A stretch of 64,000 nucleotides of DNA from an uncultured Oscillospiraceae bacterium (GCA_900544715.1 UQWL01000015.1:1-64000); one strand, 5' to 3'; shown: positions 32,811 to 41,363, counted from the first letter of the stretch. Made by a program: numbers and translations. The notes: generated from the sequence alone by a model not told the origin.

Positions 32811-35444
32811 TCAGGCCGTTCTTCCTTTCTCCTTTGCCGGCTTCATCCGCTTGCCAATCTCCACGGTAACCAGCGGCGCAAGGGATAGCGCGGCCACAAC
32901 CAACCACTGCATCCCATCCAGCGGCACCGTTTTAAATAGCGCGCCCAACGGGGCAATGCCAATCACAGAAAACTGCATCAGCGTGCAGACGAAAAAGGAA
33001 ATCACCATCTTGGGGTTGCTCAAAAAGCCCACAGAGAAGAGTGAATGCTCGCTCCTCGTATTGAACGCATGCACCAGCTGCGAAAGGCTGAGCACGGCAA
33101 ACGCCATCGTACGGCCTAAAACCGTGCCTGCACCCGGAAAAACCGTGCGCCCCAGCATATAGGCAAGCAGCGCGAGTGCGCCCACCATCATGCCCTCCAC
33201 AGCGATATCAAAGCCCAGGCCACGTGCAAACAGGCTCTGCCTGGGCGGCACCGGCTTGCGGCGCATGATATCCCGATCCACCGCCTCCACGCCCAGCGCC
33301 ATCGCCGGCAGGGAATCCGTGACGAGATTTACCCACAAAAGCTGGATCGGCAGAAGCGGGGCGGGAAGCCCCATCAGGGAGGAGATAAAGATAACGAGAA
33401 TCTCCCCAATATTGCAGGAGAGGAGGAAATGCACTGCCTTGCGGATATTGTCGTAAATGCCTCTCCCCTGCTCCACAGCACGCACAATGGTTGCAAAGTT
33501 GTCATCCGTCAGGATCATATCCGCCGCACTCTTCGCCACATCCGTGCCGCTTTTGCCCATCGCGCAGCCGATATCCGCGGCCTTTAGGGCAGGCGCGTCG
33601 TTCACGCCGTCCCCTGTCATGGCGACGATCTCGCCCGTTGCCTGAAATGCTTTGACAATGCGCACCTTATGCTCTGGGGAGACGCGGGCAAAAACGCGGT
33701 AATCGCCAATTTTTTGAATCAGCGCCTCTTGAGAAAGCTGGTCGATCTCATGGCCCGTCATCACCCTGCCATCCTTTGTGATGCCGATTTCCCTTGCGAT
33801 CGCCGAGGCGGTGATGGCATGGTCGCCTGTAATCATCACCGGCTTAATTCCCGCCGTCTTGCAGGTTGCTACCGCGCGCCAAACCTCTTTGCGCGGTGGG
33901 TCTAACATACCGAGCAGTCCACAAAATACAAGCTCCCGCTCCGGGTCGCCCGGTTCAGAAGAAGCCTGCCGGTAGGCCACCCCCATCACGCGCAGCGCAT
34001 CCCCGGCCATCTCCTCATTCCGTTTCAGAATCTGCGTCCGGTAAGCAGCACTCATCTCCCGCTCCTGGCCAGCCACCAGCACCCGGCTGCACATTGGCAA
34101 TAGGATATCCGGCGCGCCTTTGGTAATCACCAAATAGCCGCCGTTTAGCCTGTGAACGGTTGTCATGCGCTTGCGGGTGGAGTCAAAGGGCAATTCCTTC
34201 ACGCGCGGGCAACTGCGCTCCAGCGAGGGCTTGAGCTTCCCCTGCATGGCGGCGGCGGTGATAAGCGCGTTTTCCGTCGGCTCGCCGGATGCGCTGAATT
34301 TACCGGGCTTCCCCTCCAGCACGGCGTTGTTGCATAAGGCGGCAAGCGCCAGCATGCTGCGCCCCCGATCCCCGCTGGGGGAAACCGGCCCGTCAATATC
34401 CGCAAGGCGCGTCACCGTCATCTTATTCTGCGTGAGCGTTCCGGTTTTATCCGAGCAGATCACCGTGGCGCTGCCGAGCGTTTCCACGGCGGGCAGGCGG
34501 CGGATGATCGCGTTACTCTTTGCCATGCGCTGCACGCCGATGGATAAAACGATCGTTACAATTGCGGGCAACCCTTCCGGGATTGCCGCCACCGCAAGGC
34601 TGACGGAGAGCATGAAGCTATCGAGCAGCGGCACATGCTGGAACAGCCCCAGCACAAAGATGATAAAGCAGATGCCCAATGCGCCCAGCCCCAGAAGGCG
34701 GCCCACCCGCGCAAGCCGCTGCTGAAGGGGCGTTTGCGGCGCCTCCTGTGTGTTAATCATATGGGCGATGTGGCCCACCTGGGTGTCCATCCCCGTTTCC
34801 GTGACAATGGCGCTCGCGTGCCCCGCGGTGACGGTGCTGGTGGAAAACACGCAGTTCGTCCGGTCCCCAAGCGCGCACTTCTCCGGCAGGCGCGTATCCG
34901 CCTGCTTTTCGACCGGCAGGGATTCCCCCGTCAGGGAGGATTCCTCCATCTTCAGGCTGCTGCAGGAAAGCAGGCGTGCGTCCGCCGGGACGAGATCGCC
35001 TGTATTCAATAGCAGAAGATCGCCCGGCACCAGCTCCGTGGCGTCAATCTTCTGCTGTTTGCCCGCGCGGATGACTTCGGCATGCGGCGCGCTCATCTTT
35101 TTCAGCGCGTCAATGGCCTTCTGCGCGCGGCTCTCCTGCACCACGCCGATGATCGCATTCACAATCACAATCATCAGGATGATAACAGGGTCCACAAAAT
35201 CCCCATCCGGCTCCAGAAAGGCGGTCGCAAAGGAGATGACCGCCGCAATCAGGAGGATAATCACCATGAAATCTGCAAACTGCGAGAGAAACCGCCGGAA
35301 GAGGCTCTTCCCTTTCGCCTCCTGGAGCTGATTTTTCCCATATTGCCCCTGCCGCTGCTTCACCTGTTTCGCCGTTAGCCCCCGCTGCGGATCCGTCTGC
35401 AGGGCGTGGACGGTATCACTGGGGGACATAGTGTGCCAGTTCAT
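32811..35444 (-). CDS. Calcium-type cation-transporting P-type ATPase (P2)
   Basis: Protein of 877 aa. The P2-type core is complete: actuator TGESLPVEK, membrane-segment-4 motif PEGLPAIVTIVLS (about residue 290), phosphorylation site CSDKTGTLTQNKMTVT (about 331), nucleotide domain KGAPDILLPMC, hinge MTGDGVNDAPALKAADIG (about 613) and six C-terminal membrane segments. It would export Ca2+ from the cytoplasm. I start at MNWHTMSPSD (35444), the usual family N-terminus; an in-frame ATG four codons earlier (MVVSMN) directly abuts the Shine-Dalgarno. The 5' side carries a divergent copy of the leader element. Confidence 0.95.
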   Translation of the reverse strand: MNWHTMSPSDTVHALQTDPQRGLTAKQVKQRQGQYGKNQLQEAKGKSLFRRFLSQFADFMVIILLIAAVISFATAFLEPDGDFVDPVIILMIVIVNAIIGVVQESRAQKAIDALKKMSAPHAEVIRAGKQQKIDATELVPGDLLLLNTGDLVPADARLLSCSSLKMEESSLTGESLPVEKQADTRLPEKCALGDRTNCVFSTSTVTAGHASAIVTETGMDTQVGHIAHMINTQEAPQTPLQQRLARVGRLLGLGALGICFIIFVLGLFQHVPLLDSFMLSVSLAVAAIPEGLPAIVTIVLSIGVQRMAKSNAIIRRLPAVETLGSATVICSDKTGTLTQNKMTVTRLADIDGPVSPSGDRGRSMLALAALCNNAVLEGKPGKFSASGEPTENALITAAAMQGKLKPSLERSCPRVKELPFDSTRKRMTTVHRLNGGYLVITKGAPDILLPMCSRVLVAGQEREMSAAYRTQILKRNEEMAGDALRVMGVAYRQASSEPGDPERELVFCGLLGMLDPPRKEVWRAVATCKTAGIKPVMITGDHAITASAIAREIGITKDGRVMTGHEIDQLSQEALIQKIGDYRVFARVSPEHKVRIVKAFQATGEIVAMTGDGVNDAPALKAADIGCAMGKSGTDVAKSAADMILTDDNFATIVRAVEQGRGIYDNIRKAVHFLLSCNIGEILVIFISSLMGLPAPLLPIQLLWVNLVTDSLPAMALGVEAVDRDIMRRKPVPPRQSLFARGLGFDIAVEGMMVGALALLAYMLGRTVFPGAGTVLGRTMAFAVLSLSQLVHAFNTRSEHSLFSVGFLSNPKMVISFFVCTLMQFSVIGIAPLGALFKTVPLDGMQWLVVAALSLAPLVTVEIGKRMKPAKEKGRTA

Positions 35445-35550
35445 CGATACGACCATGCCTTTCCTGACCGCACGGAAACGTGCCGCGCGGCCAAACGTAG
35501 ATTGCCCGGGGGAAGCGCCGAGCCGATCCGCTGTGTGAATGGATCGACTC
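35445..35550 (-). repeat. Leader element copy D (divergent, in front of the Ca2+-ATPase gene)
   Basis: Minus strand: hairpin GAGTCGATCC/GGATCGGCTC (35520-35550), then TTTGGCCGC...GCGGTC enclosing GCACG/CGTGC, and AGGAAAGG with ATGGTCGTATCGATG. The 5' half differs in sequence from the other copies, but the order of hairpins, the TTTGGC block and the start context agree. Confidence 0.5.
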
Positions 35551-35613
35551 GTCGTTTCCCGAAGGCTCGGTCATATATATGCGGCGGGCAGGGGGATTCA
35601 TGTTAGGGAAGGC

Positions 35614-35647
35614 AGAAAAAGAAGCGCCTGTAGGGAACAGACGCTCC
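35614..35647 (-). terminator. Terminator of the lipoprotein gene
   Basis: Minus strand GAGCGTCTGT pairs with ACAGGCGCTT (one G-U) over a five-base loop and is followed by CTTTTTC. Confidence 0.75.
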
Positions 35648-35677
35648 CTTTTCCTCTCTTTGTCTTGTTCCGCTTCT

Positions 35678-36328
35678 TTATGTTTCAGGCATCACCATTG
35701 CCTTGAATAACACGCACAAATCAACCTCCTGAAGAAAATCGCTGCCCTTTTGGAGATCCGAAAAGGAAACCTGCGGCAATTGTTCCTCCTTGCTGTAGAA
35801 TAATGCGATCAGGGTAGCCTCCCGCTCCCCATACAGTTGGAAGCTGTTTGGCGATTGAACCGCCTTCACAAACCGATAAGAGCCTTTATGGTCCCCATAT
35901 TTCCCTCCATTTTTTAAGCCAATCTCCCAATGCGGATCCTCCTTGCCACAAGAGAGCAAAAAAATCAGGCCGGTGGTGCTCTGAATGTTGGTATCCATCG
36001 TCTCGCATTTCTCCACCAGTTGCCCCTTTTCATAAATTTCAAGCCATACATCTATAAACTTGGGCGGCGCTTCGCAATGATACCGCCAGAGATATTTGTC
36101 CGCATCCTCGTCCTCCGGCGTGTGAGCACCAAAATGCATCAGCCGGTCATACTCCTCGCTGGAAAGAGGTTCCATCCGGATCGGAAACGATTGCACAACA
36201 GCCTGTTGCGTTGGCTCAGCAGAAGAGGAATCCGTGGGCACGATCGAAGGTTTTGGGGAACACGATGCAAACAGAAACATGGATAAAACCGATAGCGCAA
36301 ATAGGATGACAACCAATTTCTTTTTCAA
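35678..36328 (-). CDS. Lipoprotein of unknown function
   Basis: Protein of 216 aa; I do not recognise the family. It starts with a lipoprotein signal (LKKKLVVILFALSVLSMFLFASC) ending in a lipobox-like FASC at about residue 23. A Ser/Pro/Glu-rich linker follows, and then a compact domain with two Cys (KCETM, LLSCGKEDPHWEIG). I prefer the TTG at 36328 because GGGGAGG lies six to seven bases upstream; a longer ATG start at 36358 would put ten residues before the signal peptide. It would be anchored on the outer face of the membrane. Monocistronic. Confidence 0.78.
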   Translation of the reverse strand: MKKKLVVILFALSVLSMFLFASCSPKPSIVPTDSSSAEPTQQAVVQSFPIRMEPLSSEEYDRLMHFGAHTPEDEDADKYLWRYHCEAPPKFIDVWLEIYEKGQLVEKCETMDTNIQSTTGLIFLLSCGKEDPHWEIGLKNGGKYGDHKGSYRFVKAVQSPNSFQLYGEREATLIALFYSKEEQLPQVSFSDLQKGSDFLQEVDLCVLFKAMVMPET

Positions 36329-36437
36329 AACAATCCTCCCCTTTCCGATGCAATACATCAGCGGTATTCCAAGCTCGGAGTGCCTCCTATTGACAGGATA
36401 TAAATCAATAATGAATCAAAGATCTATTTTCATCTAT

Positions 36438-36466
36438 ATGATATAATCATCATCAAAAAGCGTAAA
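36438..36466 (-). promoter_or_regulatory. Promoter candidate of the lipoprotein gene
   Basis: Minus strand TTTACG (36461-36466), a 17-base spacer and TATCAT (36438-36443). The leader would be about 100 bases. Confidence 0.6.
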
Positions 36467-36524
36467 GAGGAAAATCATCCAATATTTGTAACGAAATTTT
36501 GTTAATGACAACCATATATAAAAT

Positions 36525-36568
36525 ACCGCAGGCGGATACATTCCGTCTGCGGTGTTTCAGCCTATCGA
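36525..36568 (+). repeat. Terminator-like repeat, copy 1
   Basis: ACCGCAGGCGGA/TCCGTCTGCGGT hairpin followed by GTTTCAGCCTATCGAAAAAG. The same sequence, with a few changes, occurs in opposite orientation at 37016-37065. No plus-strand gene precedes this copy, so it does not terminate an obvious transcript. Confidence 0.7.
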
Positions 36569-36710
36569 AAAAGGTATATCAATTTGTCAAAATGCCCAAA
36601 GATGATTCAGAAAAGGTTTGTTTGAAAAATTTCTCTGCAATATTTATGATTGTGAATTGCTTTGATCATAGTAAAAAATGAAGTTTGCGCTCAGGCCGCG
36701 CGGGCCCACG

Positions 36711-36943
36711 CCTTTTCCCGTTGGAAAAGGGTGCAAAAGAACTTTTTGAAACACGGCACTTCGGCAGCGGGAGGTTTTGATGCACGTTGGAATCTGTTCG
36801 GCGAACCTTCCCAAACTCAGCCGCTCACGCGGCCTCAAACACATGGAAAGGTTCGTTTTTGCCCTCCGGGCAAAAATCCCCTCACGAGCCACGCCGCCAG
36901 ATTCTACAAATGCTGCCTTGGCCTTCCGTTAGCGTTCTACGCT
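36711..36943 (-). ncRNA. Candidate structured RNA (orientation uncertain)
   Basis: Several perfect hairpins lie in a row. They are CCTTTTCC/GGAAAAGG (36711-36730), CGAACCTT/AAGGTTCG (36802-36855) enclosing GCCGC/GCGGC (36820-36833), TTTTTGCCC/GGGCAAAAA (36856-36876) and AGCG/CGCT (36931-36943). On the minus strand the GCCGC stem is capped by GTGA, a GNRA tetraloop, which favours that strand. I match it to no known RNA class. Confidence 0.35.
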
Positions 36944-37015
36944 GTATTTAGATGCTGTTTACGTAAGTGATTCACAACGAGGCTTTTTGTGCACTTTTTT
37001 CTTCCTTTTGACTTT

Positions 37016-37065
37016 TTCGACAAGCTGAAACACCGCAGACGGATACCATTCCGCCTGCGGTGTTT
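37016..37065 (-). terminator. Terminator of the ribosomal super-operon (repeat copy 2)
   Basis: Minus strand AAACACCGCAGGCGGA pairs with TCCGTCTGCGGTGTTT over a six-base loop, with one G-U pair only on this strand, followed by CAGCTTGTCGAAAAAG. It lies 28 bases after the rplQ stop. It is also an inverted copy of the repeat at 36525. Confidence 0.75.
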
Positions 37066-37093
37066 TAAACTGTTATGCTGTTTTTCGCTCGTC

Positions 37094-37435
37094 TCAGACC
37101 AGCTCGATGATGCACATCTCCGCTGCGTCGCCGCGGCGCGGGCCGGTCTTGATGATGCGGCAGTAGCCGCCGTTGACGTCCTTATATTTCGGGGCAATCT
37201 CGTCGAACAGCTTCTTGACCACGTCTTCCTTTGTGATGTATGCGAGCGCCATGCGCTTTGCATGCAGGGAAGGCTCCTTGGCGAGCGTAATCATTTTCTC
37301 CGCCATGGAGCGGACCTCTTTGGCCCTCGTAACAGTGGTCTCGATTTTGCCGTTCTCCAAGAGATAGGTCACCATAGCCCGAAGCATCGCTTTGCGATGG
37401 TCCGTGGTCCTGCCAAGTTTCCTGGTACCGGGCAT
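37094..37435 (-). CDS. rplQ: 50S ribosomal protein L17
   Basis: Protein of 113 aa, the bacterial L17 length. The N-terminal MPGTRKLGRTTDHRKAMLRA and the block TTVTRAKEVRSMAEKMITLAK are family-specific. L17 lies near the exit tunnel of the large subunit. It is the last gene of the alpha part of the operon, 28 bases after rpoA, and the terminator hairpin follows directly. Confidence 0.97.
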   Translation of the reverse strand: MPGTRKLGRTTDHRKAMLRAMVTYLLENGKIETTVTRAKEVRSMAEKMITLAKEPSLHAKRMALAYITKEDVVKKLFDEIAPKYKDVNGGYCRIIKTGPRRGDAAEMCIIELV

Positions 37436-37463
37436 TCAAAATCACTCCTTTACCTCGTCGGTC

Positions 37464-38414
37464 TTACTCTTCGTCCTTGCGGAGGTCGAATCCGAGAGAC
37501 TCCAGCTTTGCCACAACCTCGTCGAGCGATTTGCGGCCCAGGTTTCTCACCTTCATCATATCCTCTTCGGACTTGTTGATCAAATCCTCTACCGTGTTGA
37601 TCCCCGCCCGTTTCAGGCAGTTGAAGGAACGCACAGACAAGTCAAGTTCCTCAATGGTCATCTCCAGAACCTTTTCTTTGCCGTTGTCATCCTTGACGAC
37701 CATAATCTCCGCGTCATAGGCCTCGTCGGAGAGGTCTACGAAGAGATTGAGATGCTCGTTGAGGATCTTGGCTCCCAGGGATACCGCCTCCTTGGCGGAG
37801 ATGGTCCCGTTCGTCCACACCTCAAGGGTCAGCTTGTCGTAATCGGTAATCTGGCCGACACGCGTATTCTCGACTGTGTAGTTCACTTTCAGCACAGGGG
37901 TATAGATAGAGTCCACAGCGATGACGCCGATCACCGGCTGCATCTGCTGCTTGTTTCTTTCCGCCGGAACGTAACCGCGGCCGCGGTCAACTGTGAGCTC
38001 CATGTTCAAATGGGCATCCTTATCCAGCGAAGCAATGTGAAGCTCGGGATTGAGAATTTCTACCTCGGAGTCTGTTTTGATGTTGCCCGCGGTAATCTCG
38101 CACTCGCCGCTGCCTTCAATGTAGACAGTCTTGGGGCCGTCTCCGTGAATCTTGAGAATCACATTCTTCAGATTCAGGACAATCTCGGTAACGTCCTCCT
38201 TCACACCGGGGAGCGTGGAGAATTCGTGCAGAACGTTGTCAATTTTAACGGAGGTAATGGCATATCCCGGCAGCGAGGAGAGCAGCACGCGGCGCAGGCT
38301 GTTGCCAAGCGTTGTGCCATAGCCGCGCTCCAACGGCTCCACGATGAATTTGCCATAGGTCCCGTCCGGCTTCAAATCGGTCGTTTCGATTCTGGGCTTT
38401 TCAATTTCAATCAT
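37464..38414 (-). CDS. rpoA: DNA-directed RNA polymerase subunit alpha
   Basis: Protein of 316 aa. The N-terminal dimerisation domain (FIVEPLERGYGTTLGNSLRRVLLSSLPG) is followed by a linker and the C-terminal domain (LDLSVRSFNCLKRAGINTVEDL ... RNLGRKSLDEV), which contacts UP elements and activators. Its place between rpsD and rplQ is the usual one. A 78-base gap after rpsD is the largest in this segment but shows no clear promoter. Confidence 0.98.
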   Translation of the reverse strand: MIEIEKPRIETTDLKPDGTYGKFIVEPLERGYGTTLGNSLRRVLLSSLPGYAITSVKIDNVLHEFSTLPGVKEDVTEIVLNLKNVILKIHGDGPKTVYIEGSGECEITAGNIKTDSEVEILNPELHIASLDKDAHLNMELTVDRGRGYVPAERNKQQMQPVIGVIAVDSIYTPVLKVNYTVENTRVGQITDYDKLTLEVWTNGTISAKEAVSLGAKILNEHLNLFVDLSDEAYDAEIMVVKDDNGKEKVLEMTIEELDLSVRSFNCLKRAGINTVEDLINKSEEDMMKVRNLGRKSLDEVVAKLESLGFDLRKDEE

Positions 38415-38492
38415 TCAAAACCCTCCTTGTTAAACTCAGGCGGCCGGCCTGCGGTACTGCGTTCCTCCAAAAAACAACCTCGTCAGGCTGCA

Positions 38493-39119
38493 TTATTTGG
38501 AGTAGAACTCGACGATGAGATGCTCTTCCACGGGAACAGCAATCTGATCGCGCTCCGGAAGGTTGACGATTTTCGCCTGCAGGTTTTCCCTGTCAAGGTC
38601 CAGCCACTGCGGAACAGGGCGGGAAGCGTTCGCTTCAACCGTCGCCTTGATCTTCTCGCTGTCGCGGCTGGTCTGCTTAATCGTAACCACATCGCCCGCA
38701 CGCAGAAGATAGGACGGAATGTTGACCTTTTTGCCATTGACCTGGAAATGGCCATGGTTGACGAGCTGACGGCCTTCCGCACGGGAAGAGGCCCAGCCCA
38801 GCAGATAAACAACGTTATCGAGCCTGCTCTCGCAGATGCGCAGCAAATTTTCGCCCGTTACGCCCTGGTGGCGCTCCGCCATCTCGAAATATTTACGGAA
38901 CTGGCTCTCCTGAATGCCGTAGTAACGGCGGGCCTGCTGCTTTGCGCGCAGCTGAAGGCCATATTCGGAAGTTTTCTTCCGGCTCTGGCCGTGCTGGCCC
39001 GGCGCATAGGAACGGCGCTCCACAGAGCACTTGTTCGTGTAGCAGCGCTCGCCCTTAAGGAACAGCTTTTTGCCCTCGCGGCGGCACAGCTTGCAAACCG
39101 GATCGGTATATCTTGACAT
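38493..39119 (-). CDS. rpsD: 30S ribosomal protein S4
   Basis: Protein of 208 aa. It nucleates 30S assembly. It is the zinc-binding (C+) form: CKLCRREGKKLF and CYTNKCSVERR near the N-terminus. The S4 RNA-binding domain (RLDNVVYLLGWASSRAEGRQLVNHGHF) is complete. I start at MSRYTDPVCKLC (39119) with AGGAGGTG about ten bases upstream; the frame is open further but out of line with the family. It lies 25 bases after rpsK. Confidence 0.97.
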   Translation of the reverse strand: MSRYTDPVCKLCRREGKKLFLKGERCYTNKCSVERRSYAPGQHGQSRKKTSEYGLQLRAKQQARRYYGIQESQFRKYFEMAERHQGVTGENLLRICESRLDNVVYLLGWASSRAEGRQLVNHGHFQVNGKKVNIPSYLLRAGDVVTIKQTSRDSEKIKATVEANASRPVPQWLDLDRENLQAKIVNLPERDQIAVPVEEHLIVEFYSK

Positions 39120-39144
39120 AAGTTCGTTACACCTCCTGAATTGG

Positions 39145-39552
39145 TTATACACGCCTTCTCTTCGGCGGGCGGCAGCCGTTATGCGGGATCGGGGTGACAT
39201 CCTTAATCATGCTGACATCCAGCCCTGCGGTCTGCAGCGCACGGATGGCGGCCTCACGCCCGGAACCCGGGCCCTTTACATAAACCTCAACCGTTTTCAT
39301 GCCGTGCTCCATCGCAGCCTTGGCGGCCGTTTCAGCGGCGGTCTGTGCGGCAAAGGGGGTGGATTTTCTGGAGCCGCGGAAACCCATTTCGCCCGCGCTT
39401 GCCCAGGATACCGCGTTGCCCTGTGTATCCGTGATGGTCACAATGGTGTTGTTGAACGTGGACTGGATATGCGCCGCGCCGCGTTCGATATTTTTACGCT
39501 CACGGCGTCTGCGCGTGGCAACGGTCTTTTTCCCGGAAGCTTTTGTAGCCAT
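39145..39552 (-). CDS. rpsK: 30S ribosomal protein S11
   Basis: Protein of 135 aa. The conserved HIQSTFNNTIVTITDTQGN, GSRKSTPFAAQ and the C-terminal TPIPHNGCRPPKRRRV identify S11, which lines the mRNA exit on the platform of the 30S subunit. The N-terminal 15 residues are unusually rich in Lys/Thr/Arg, as in many Firmicutes. It is 15 bases after rpsM. Confidence 0.97.
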   Translation of the reverse strand: MATKASGKKTVATRRRRERKNIERGAAHIQSTFNNTIVTITDTQGNAVSWASAGEMGFRGSRKSTPFAAQTAAETAAKAAMEHGMKTVEVYVKGPGSGREAAIRALQTAGLDVSMIKDVTPIPHNGCRPPKRRRV

Positions 39553-39567
39553 GATATCCCTCCTAGC

Positions 39568-39936
39568 TTACTTCTTCTTGTTCGCGATCGTCTTCTTCGG
39601 GCCCTTGCGGGTGCGGGCGTTCGTCTTGGAGCGCTGGCCCCTCACGGGCAGGCCCTTGCGATGCCGCACGCCACGGTAGCAGCCGATTTCGATGAGCCTC
39701 TTGATATCAAAGGCCGTCTCACGGCGCAGGTCGCCCTCTACCTTGACGTTATGGTCGATATACTCACGAAGCTTGGAAACATCGTCTTCGCTCAGATCCT
39801 TCACCCGAATATCCGGGTTTACACCTGTGGCTTTGATGATGTCGCTGGCGGTCTTGCGGCCGATGCCGTAAATATAGGTCAAGCCGATTTCAACACGCTT
39901 GTCTCTCGGCAGGTCAACACCTGAAATACGCGCCAT
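39568..39936 (-). CDS. rpsM: 30S ribosomal protein S13
   Basis: Protein of 122 aa. MARISGVDLPRDKRVEIGLTYIYGIG at the N-terminus, the helix-hairpin-helix region and the basic end RGQRSKTNARTRKGPKKTIANKKK are typical. S13 contacts P-site tRNA and the large-subunit bridge. It follows rpmJ by 46 bases. Confidence 0.97.
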   Translation of the reverse strand: MARISGVDLPRDKRVEIGLTYIYGIGRKTASDIIKATGVNPDIRVKDLSEDDVSKLREYIDHNVKVEGDLRRETAFDIKRLIEIGCYRGVRHRKGLPVRGQRSKTNARTRKGPKKTIANKKK

Positions 39937-39982
39937 TTGTCACTTGCACCTCCATAAGTGGTTTTTCCTGATCGGCCAGGGC

Positions 39983-40096
39983 TCAGCCCTGACGTTGCTT
40001 ATGCTTGGGGTTCTCACAGATCACCATGACTTTCCCCTTGCGCTTAATGATCTTGCACTTTTCGCAAATTTTCTTAACAGAAGGCCTGACTTTCAT
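39983..40096 (-). CDS. rpmJ: 50S ribosomal protein L36
   Basis: Protein of 37 aa. It reads MKVRPSVKKICEKCKIIKRK and ends KHKQRQG, with the zinc ligands Cys11, Cys14, Cys27 and His32 of the C+ form. AAGGAGGTAATCGA precedes the ATG. It sits in its usual place between infA and rpsM. No other start or frame competes. Confidence 0.95.
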   Translation of the reverse strand: MKVRPSVKKICEKCKIIKRKGKVMVICENPKHKQRQG

Positions 40097-40108
40097 TCGA
40101 TTACCTCC

Positions 40109-40327
40109 TTATTTGGAGCGCCATGTAATGCGCCCACGGGTCAAATCATATGGTGACATCTCAACTGTCACCTTATCGCCCGGCAGAATGCGGATAAAAT
40201 TCATGCGCAGCTTGCCGGAAATATGGGCTAAAATCTCGTGACCGCCCTCCAGCGCCACCTTAAAGGTCGCATTTGGAAGAGCTTCTGTCACGGTACCCTC
40301 AATCTCGATCATATCCTGTTTCGACAC
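40109..40327 (-). CDS. infA: Translation initiation factor IF-1
   Basis: Protein of 72 aa, the standard IF-1 length, with a single S1-like OB fold (MIEIEGTVTEALPNATFKVALEGG ... HISGKLRMNFIRILPGDKVTVEMSPYDLTRGRI). It binds the A site of the 30S subunit during initiation. The start codon is GTG, with GGAGG seven bases upstream. It follows the KOW-protein gene by three bases. Confidence 0.97.
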   Translation of the reverse strand: MSKQDMIEIEGTVTEALPNATFKVALEGGHEILAHISGKLRMNFIRILPGDKVTVEMSPYDLTRGRITWRSK

Positions 40328-40330
40328 AGC

Positions 40331-40600
40331 TTAACCTCCCTTTGTGACACGAACTGCGCCCGCTTCCTCAAGGTTGCGCAGCGCCCTGCGTAATGCACGA
40401 TTGGTTTCCATCGATTGCAGATCGATATGGCGGCTGGTTCCTGCCAGATGCAGCGGATTTTTCCGCTTTGGCCGCTCAAGCGGCCTCTGCTTTCCGTCGC
40501 ACAGCAGCGGGTATCCGCCCTCGATGCCGACCACCACCAAAAAGGTTCCCTCGTCGCGCCCGGCTTTTGAGCAAACGACGTCTCCCACTTGAAACTCCAT
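40331..40600 (-). CDS. KOW domain-containing RNA-binding protein (L14e-like)
   Basis: Protein of 89 aa. The N-terminal FQVGDVVCSKAGRDEGTFLVVVGIEG is a KOW motif of the L14e/L27e type; the rest is basic (LERPKRKNPLHL). Such a gene occurs between map and infA in many Clostridia and is presumed to act in translation or RNA binding, without a firm role. AGGGAGGGG stands before the ATG. It is 11 bases after map. Confidence 0.85.
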   Translation of the reverse strand: MEFQVGDVVCSKAGRDEGTFLVVVGIEGGYPLLCDGKQRPLERPKRKNPLHLAGTSRHIDLQSMETNRALRRALRNLEEAGAVRVTKGG

Positions 40601-40611
40601 GCGGCCCCTCC

Positions 40612-41361
40612 CTACACGAATGTCAGGATTTGAGGGCCATCCGCCGTGATTGCCACGGTGTGCTCAAAGTGAGCGGAAAGCTTTCCATCGGCGGTTTTGA
40701 CCGTCCAGCCGTCTGGCATCGATTTGATCTGTGCAGTGCCCTGATTAATCATGGGCTCGATGGCTAGGGTCATACCTGGTAACAGGCGCACACCACGGCC
40801 CGGTGTGCCGAAATTGGGGACCGACGGATCCTCATGAAGCTTTGCACCCACGCCATGCCCGGTGTATTCCCGGACGACGCCGTAGCCGCGTTCCTCGCAA
40901 TAGCGTTGCACCGCGCTGCCGATATCGCCGATTCTGCCGCCCGCGACCGCCGCGCGGATGCCTTCATAGAGGCTCTCACGCGTCGTGTCGATCAGCCGCT
41001 TCGCATCGGGGCTGATTGCCCCCGCCGCGAAAGTGGCGGCGTTGTCGCCGTTAAAGCCGTTCAGAGCGGCTCCCAGGTCGATGCTGACAATATCACCCTC
41101 GTGGATGACACGCTCTTTGCTCGGAATGCCATGAATCACTTCGTCGTTTATGGATATGCAGGCGGTGGCGGGGAAGCCGTAAAGATGCAGGAAATTGGGC
41201 GTCGCCCCCTGCTTTACGATATACGAATACGCAATGCGGTCAATTTCCGCGGTTGTCACCCCGGGTTTGACCGCCTCCCCCGCGATCTGCAACGCTTCGG
41301 CAGAAATGCGGCATGCATCACGCATGAGCGCCAGTTCCCGCCTTGTTTTGAGCACCACCAT
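40612..41361 (-). CDS. map: Methionine aminopeptidase, type I
   Basis: Protein of 249 aa. It removes N-terminal methionine from new proteins in the cytoplasm. Metal ligands are in VSIDLGAALNGFNGDNAATF (two Asp), GHGVGAKLHEDPSVPN (His), MTLAIEPM (Glu) and HFEHTVAI (Glu). It lacks the N-terminal zinc finger of eukaryotic type I enzymes. It follows adk by two bases, as in most Gram-positive bacteria. Confidence 0.97.
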   Translation of the reverse strand: MVVLKTRRELALMRDACRISAEALQIAGEAVKPGVTTAEIDRIAYSYIVKQGATPNFLHLYGFPATACISINDEVIHGIPSKERVIHEGDIVSIDLGAALNGFNGDNAATFAAGAISPDAKRLIDTTRESLYEGIRAAVAGGRIGDIGSAVQRYCEERGYGVVREYTGHGVGAKLHEDPSVPNFGTPGRGVRLLPGMTLAIEPMINQGTAQIKSMPDGWTVKTADGKLSAHFEHTVAITADGPQILTFV

Positions 41362-41363
41362 GC

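Larger units (their letters stand above)
36329..37093. other. Non-coding region with promoter, repeats and structured segment
   Basis: About 765 bases without a supportable gene. It holds the lipoprotein promoter and leader, two oppositely oriented copies of a terminator-like repeat (36525-36568 and 37016-37065) and, between them, a GC-rich stretch rich in perfect hairpins. The short open frames in it lack ribosome binding sites. Confidence 0.7.

Noticed and set aside
36644..36970. Short open frames within the hairpin-rich intergenic segment
   Set aside because: No Shine-Dalgarno sequence, frames on both strands that reflect the palindromes, and translation into repeat-like low-complexity peptides.
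37392..39116. Plus-strand frame opposite rpoA and rpsD
   Set aside because: Antisense to two ribosomal-operon genes, without start signals or a recognisable protein.
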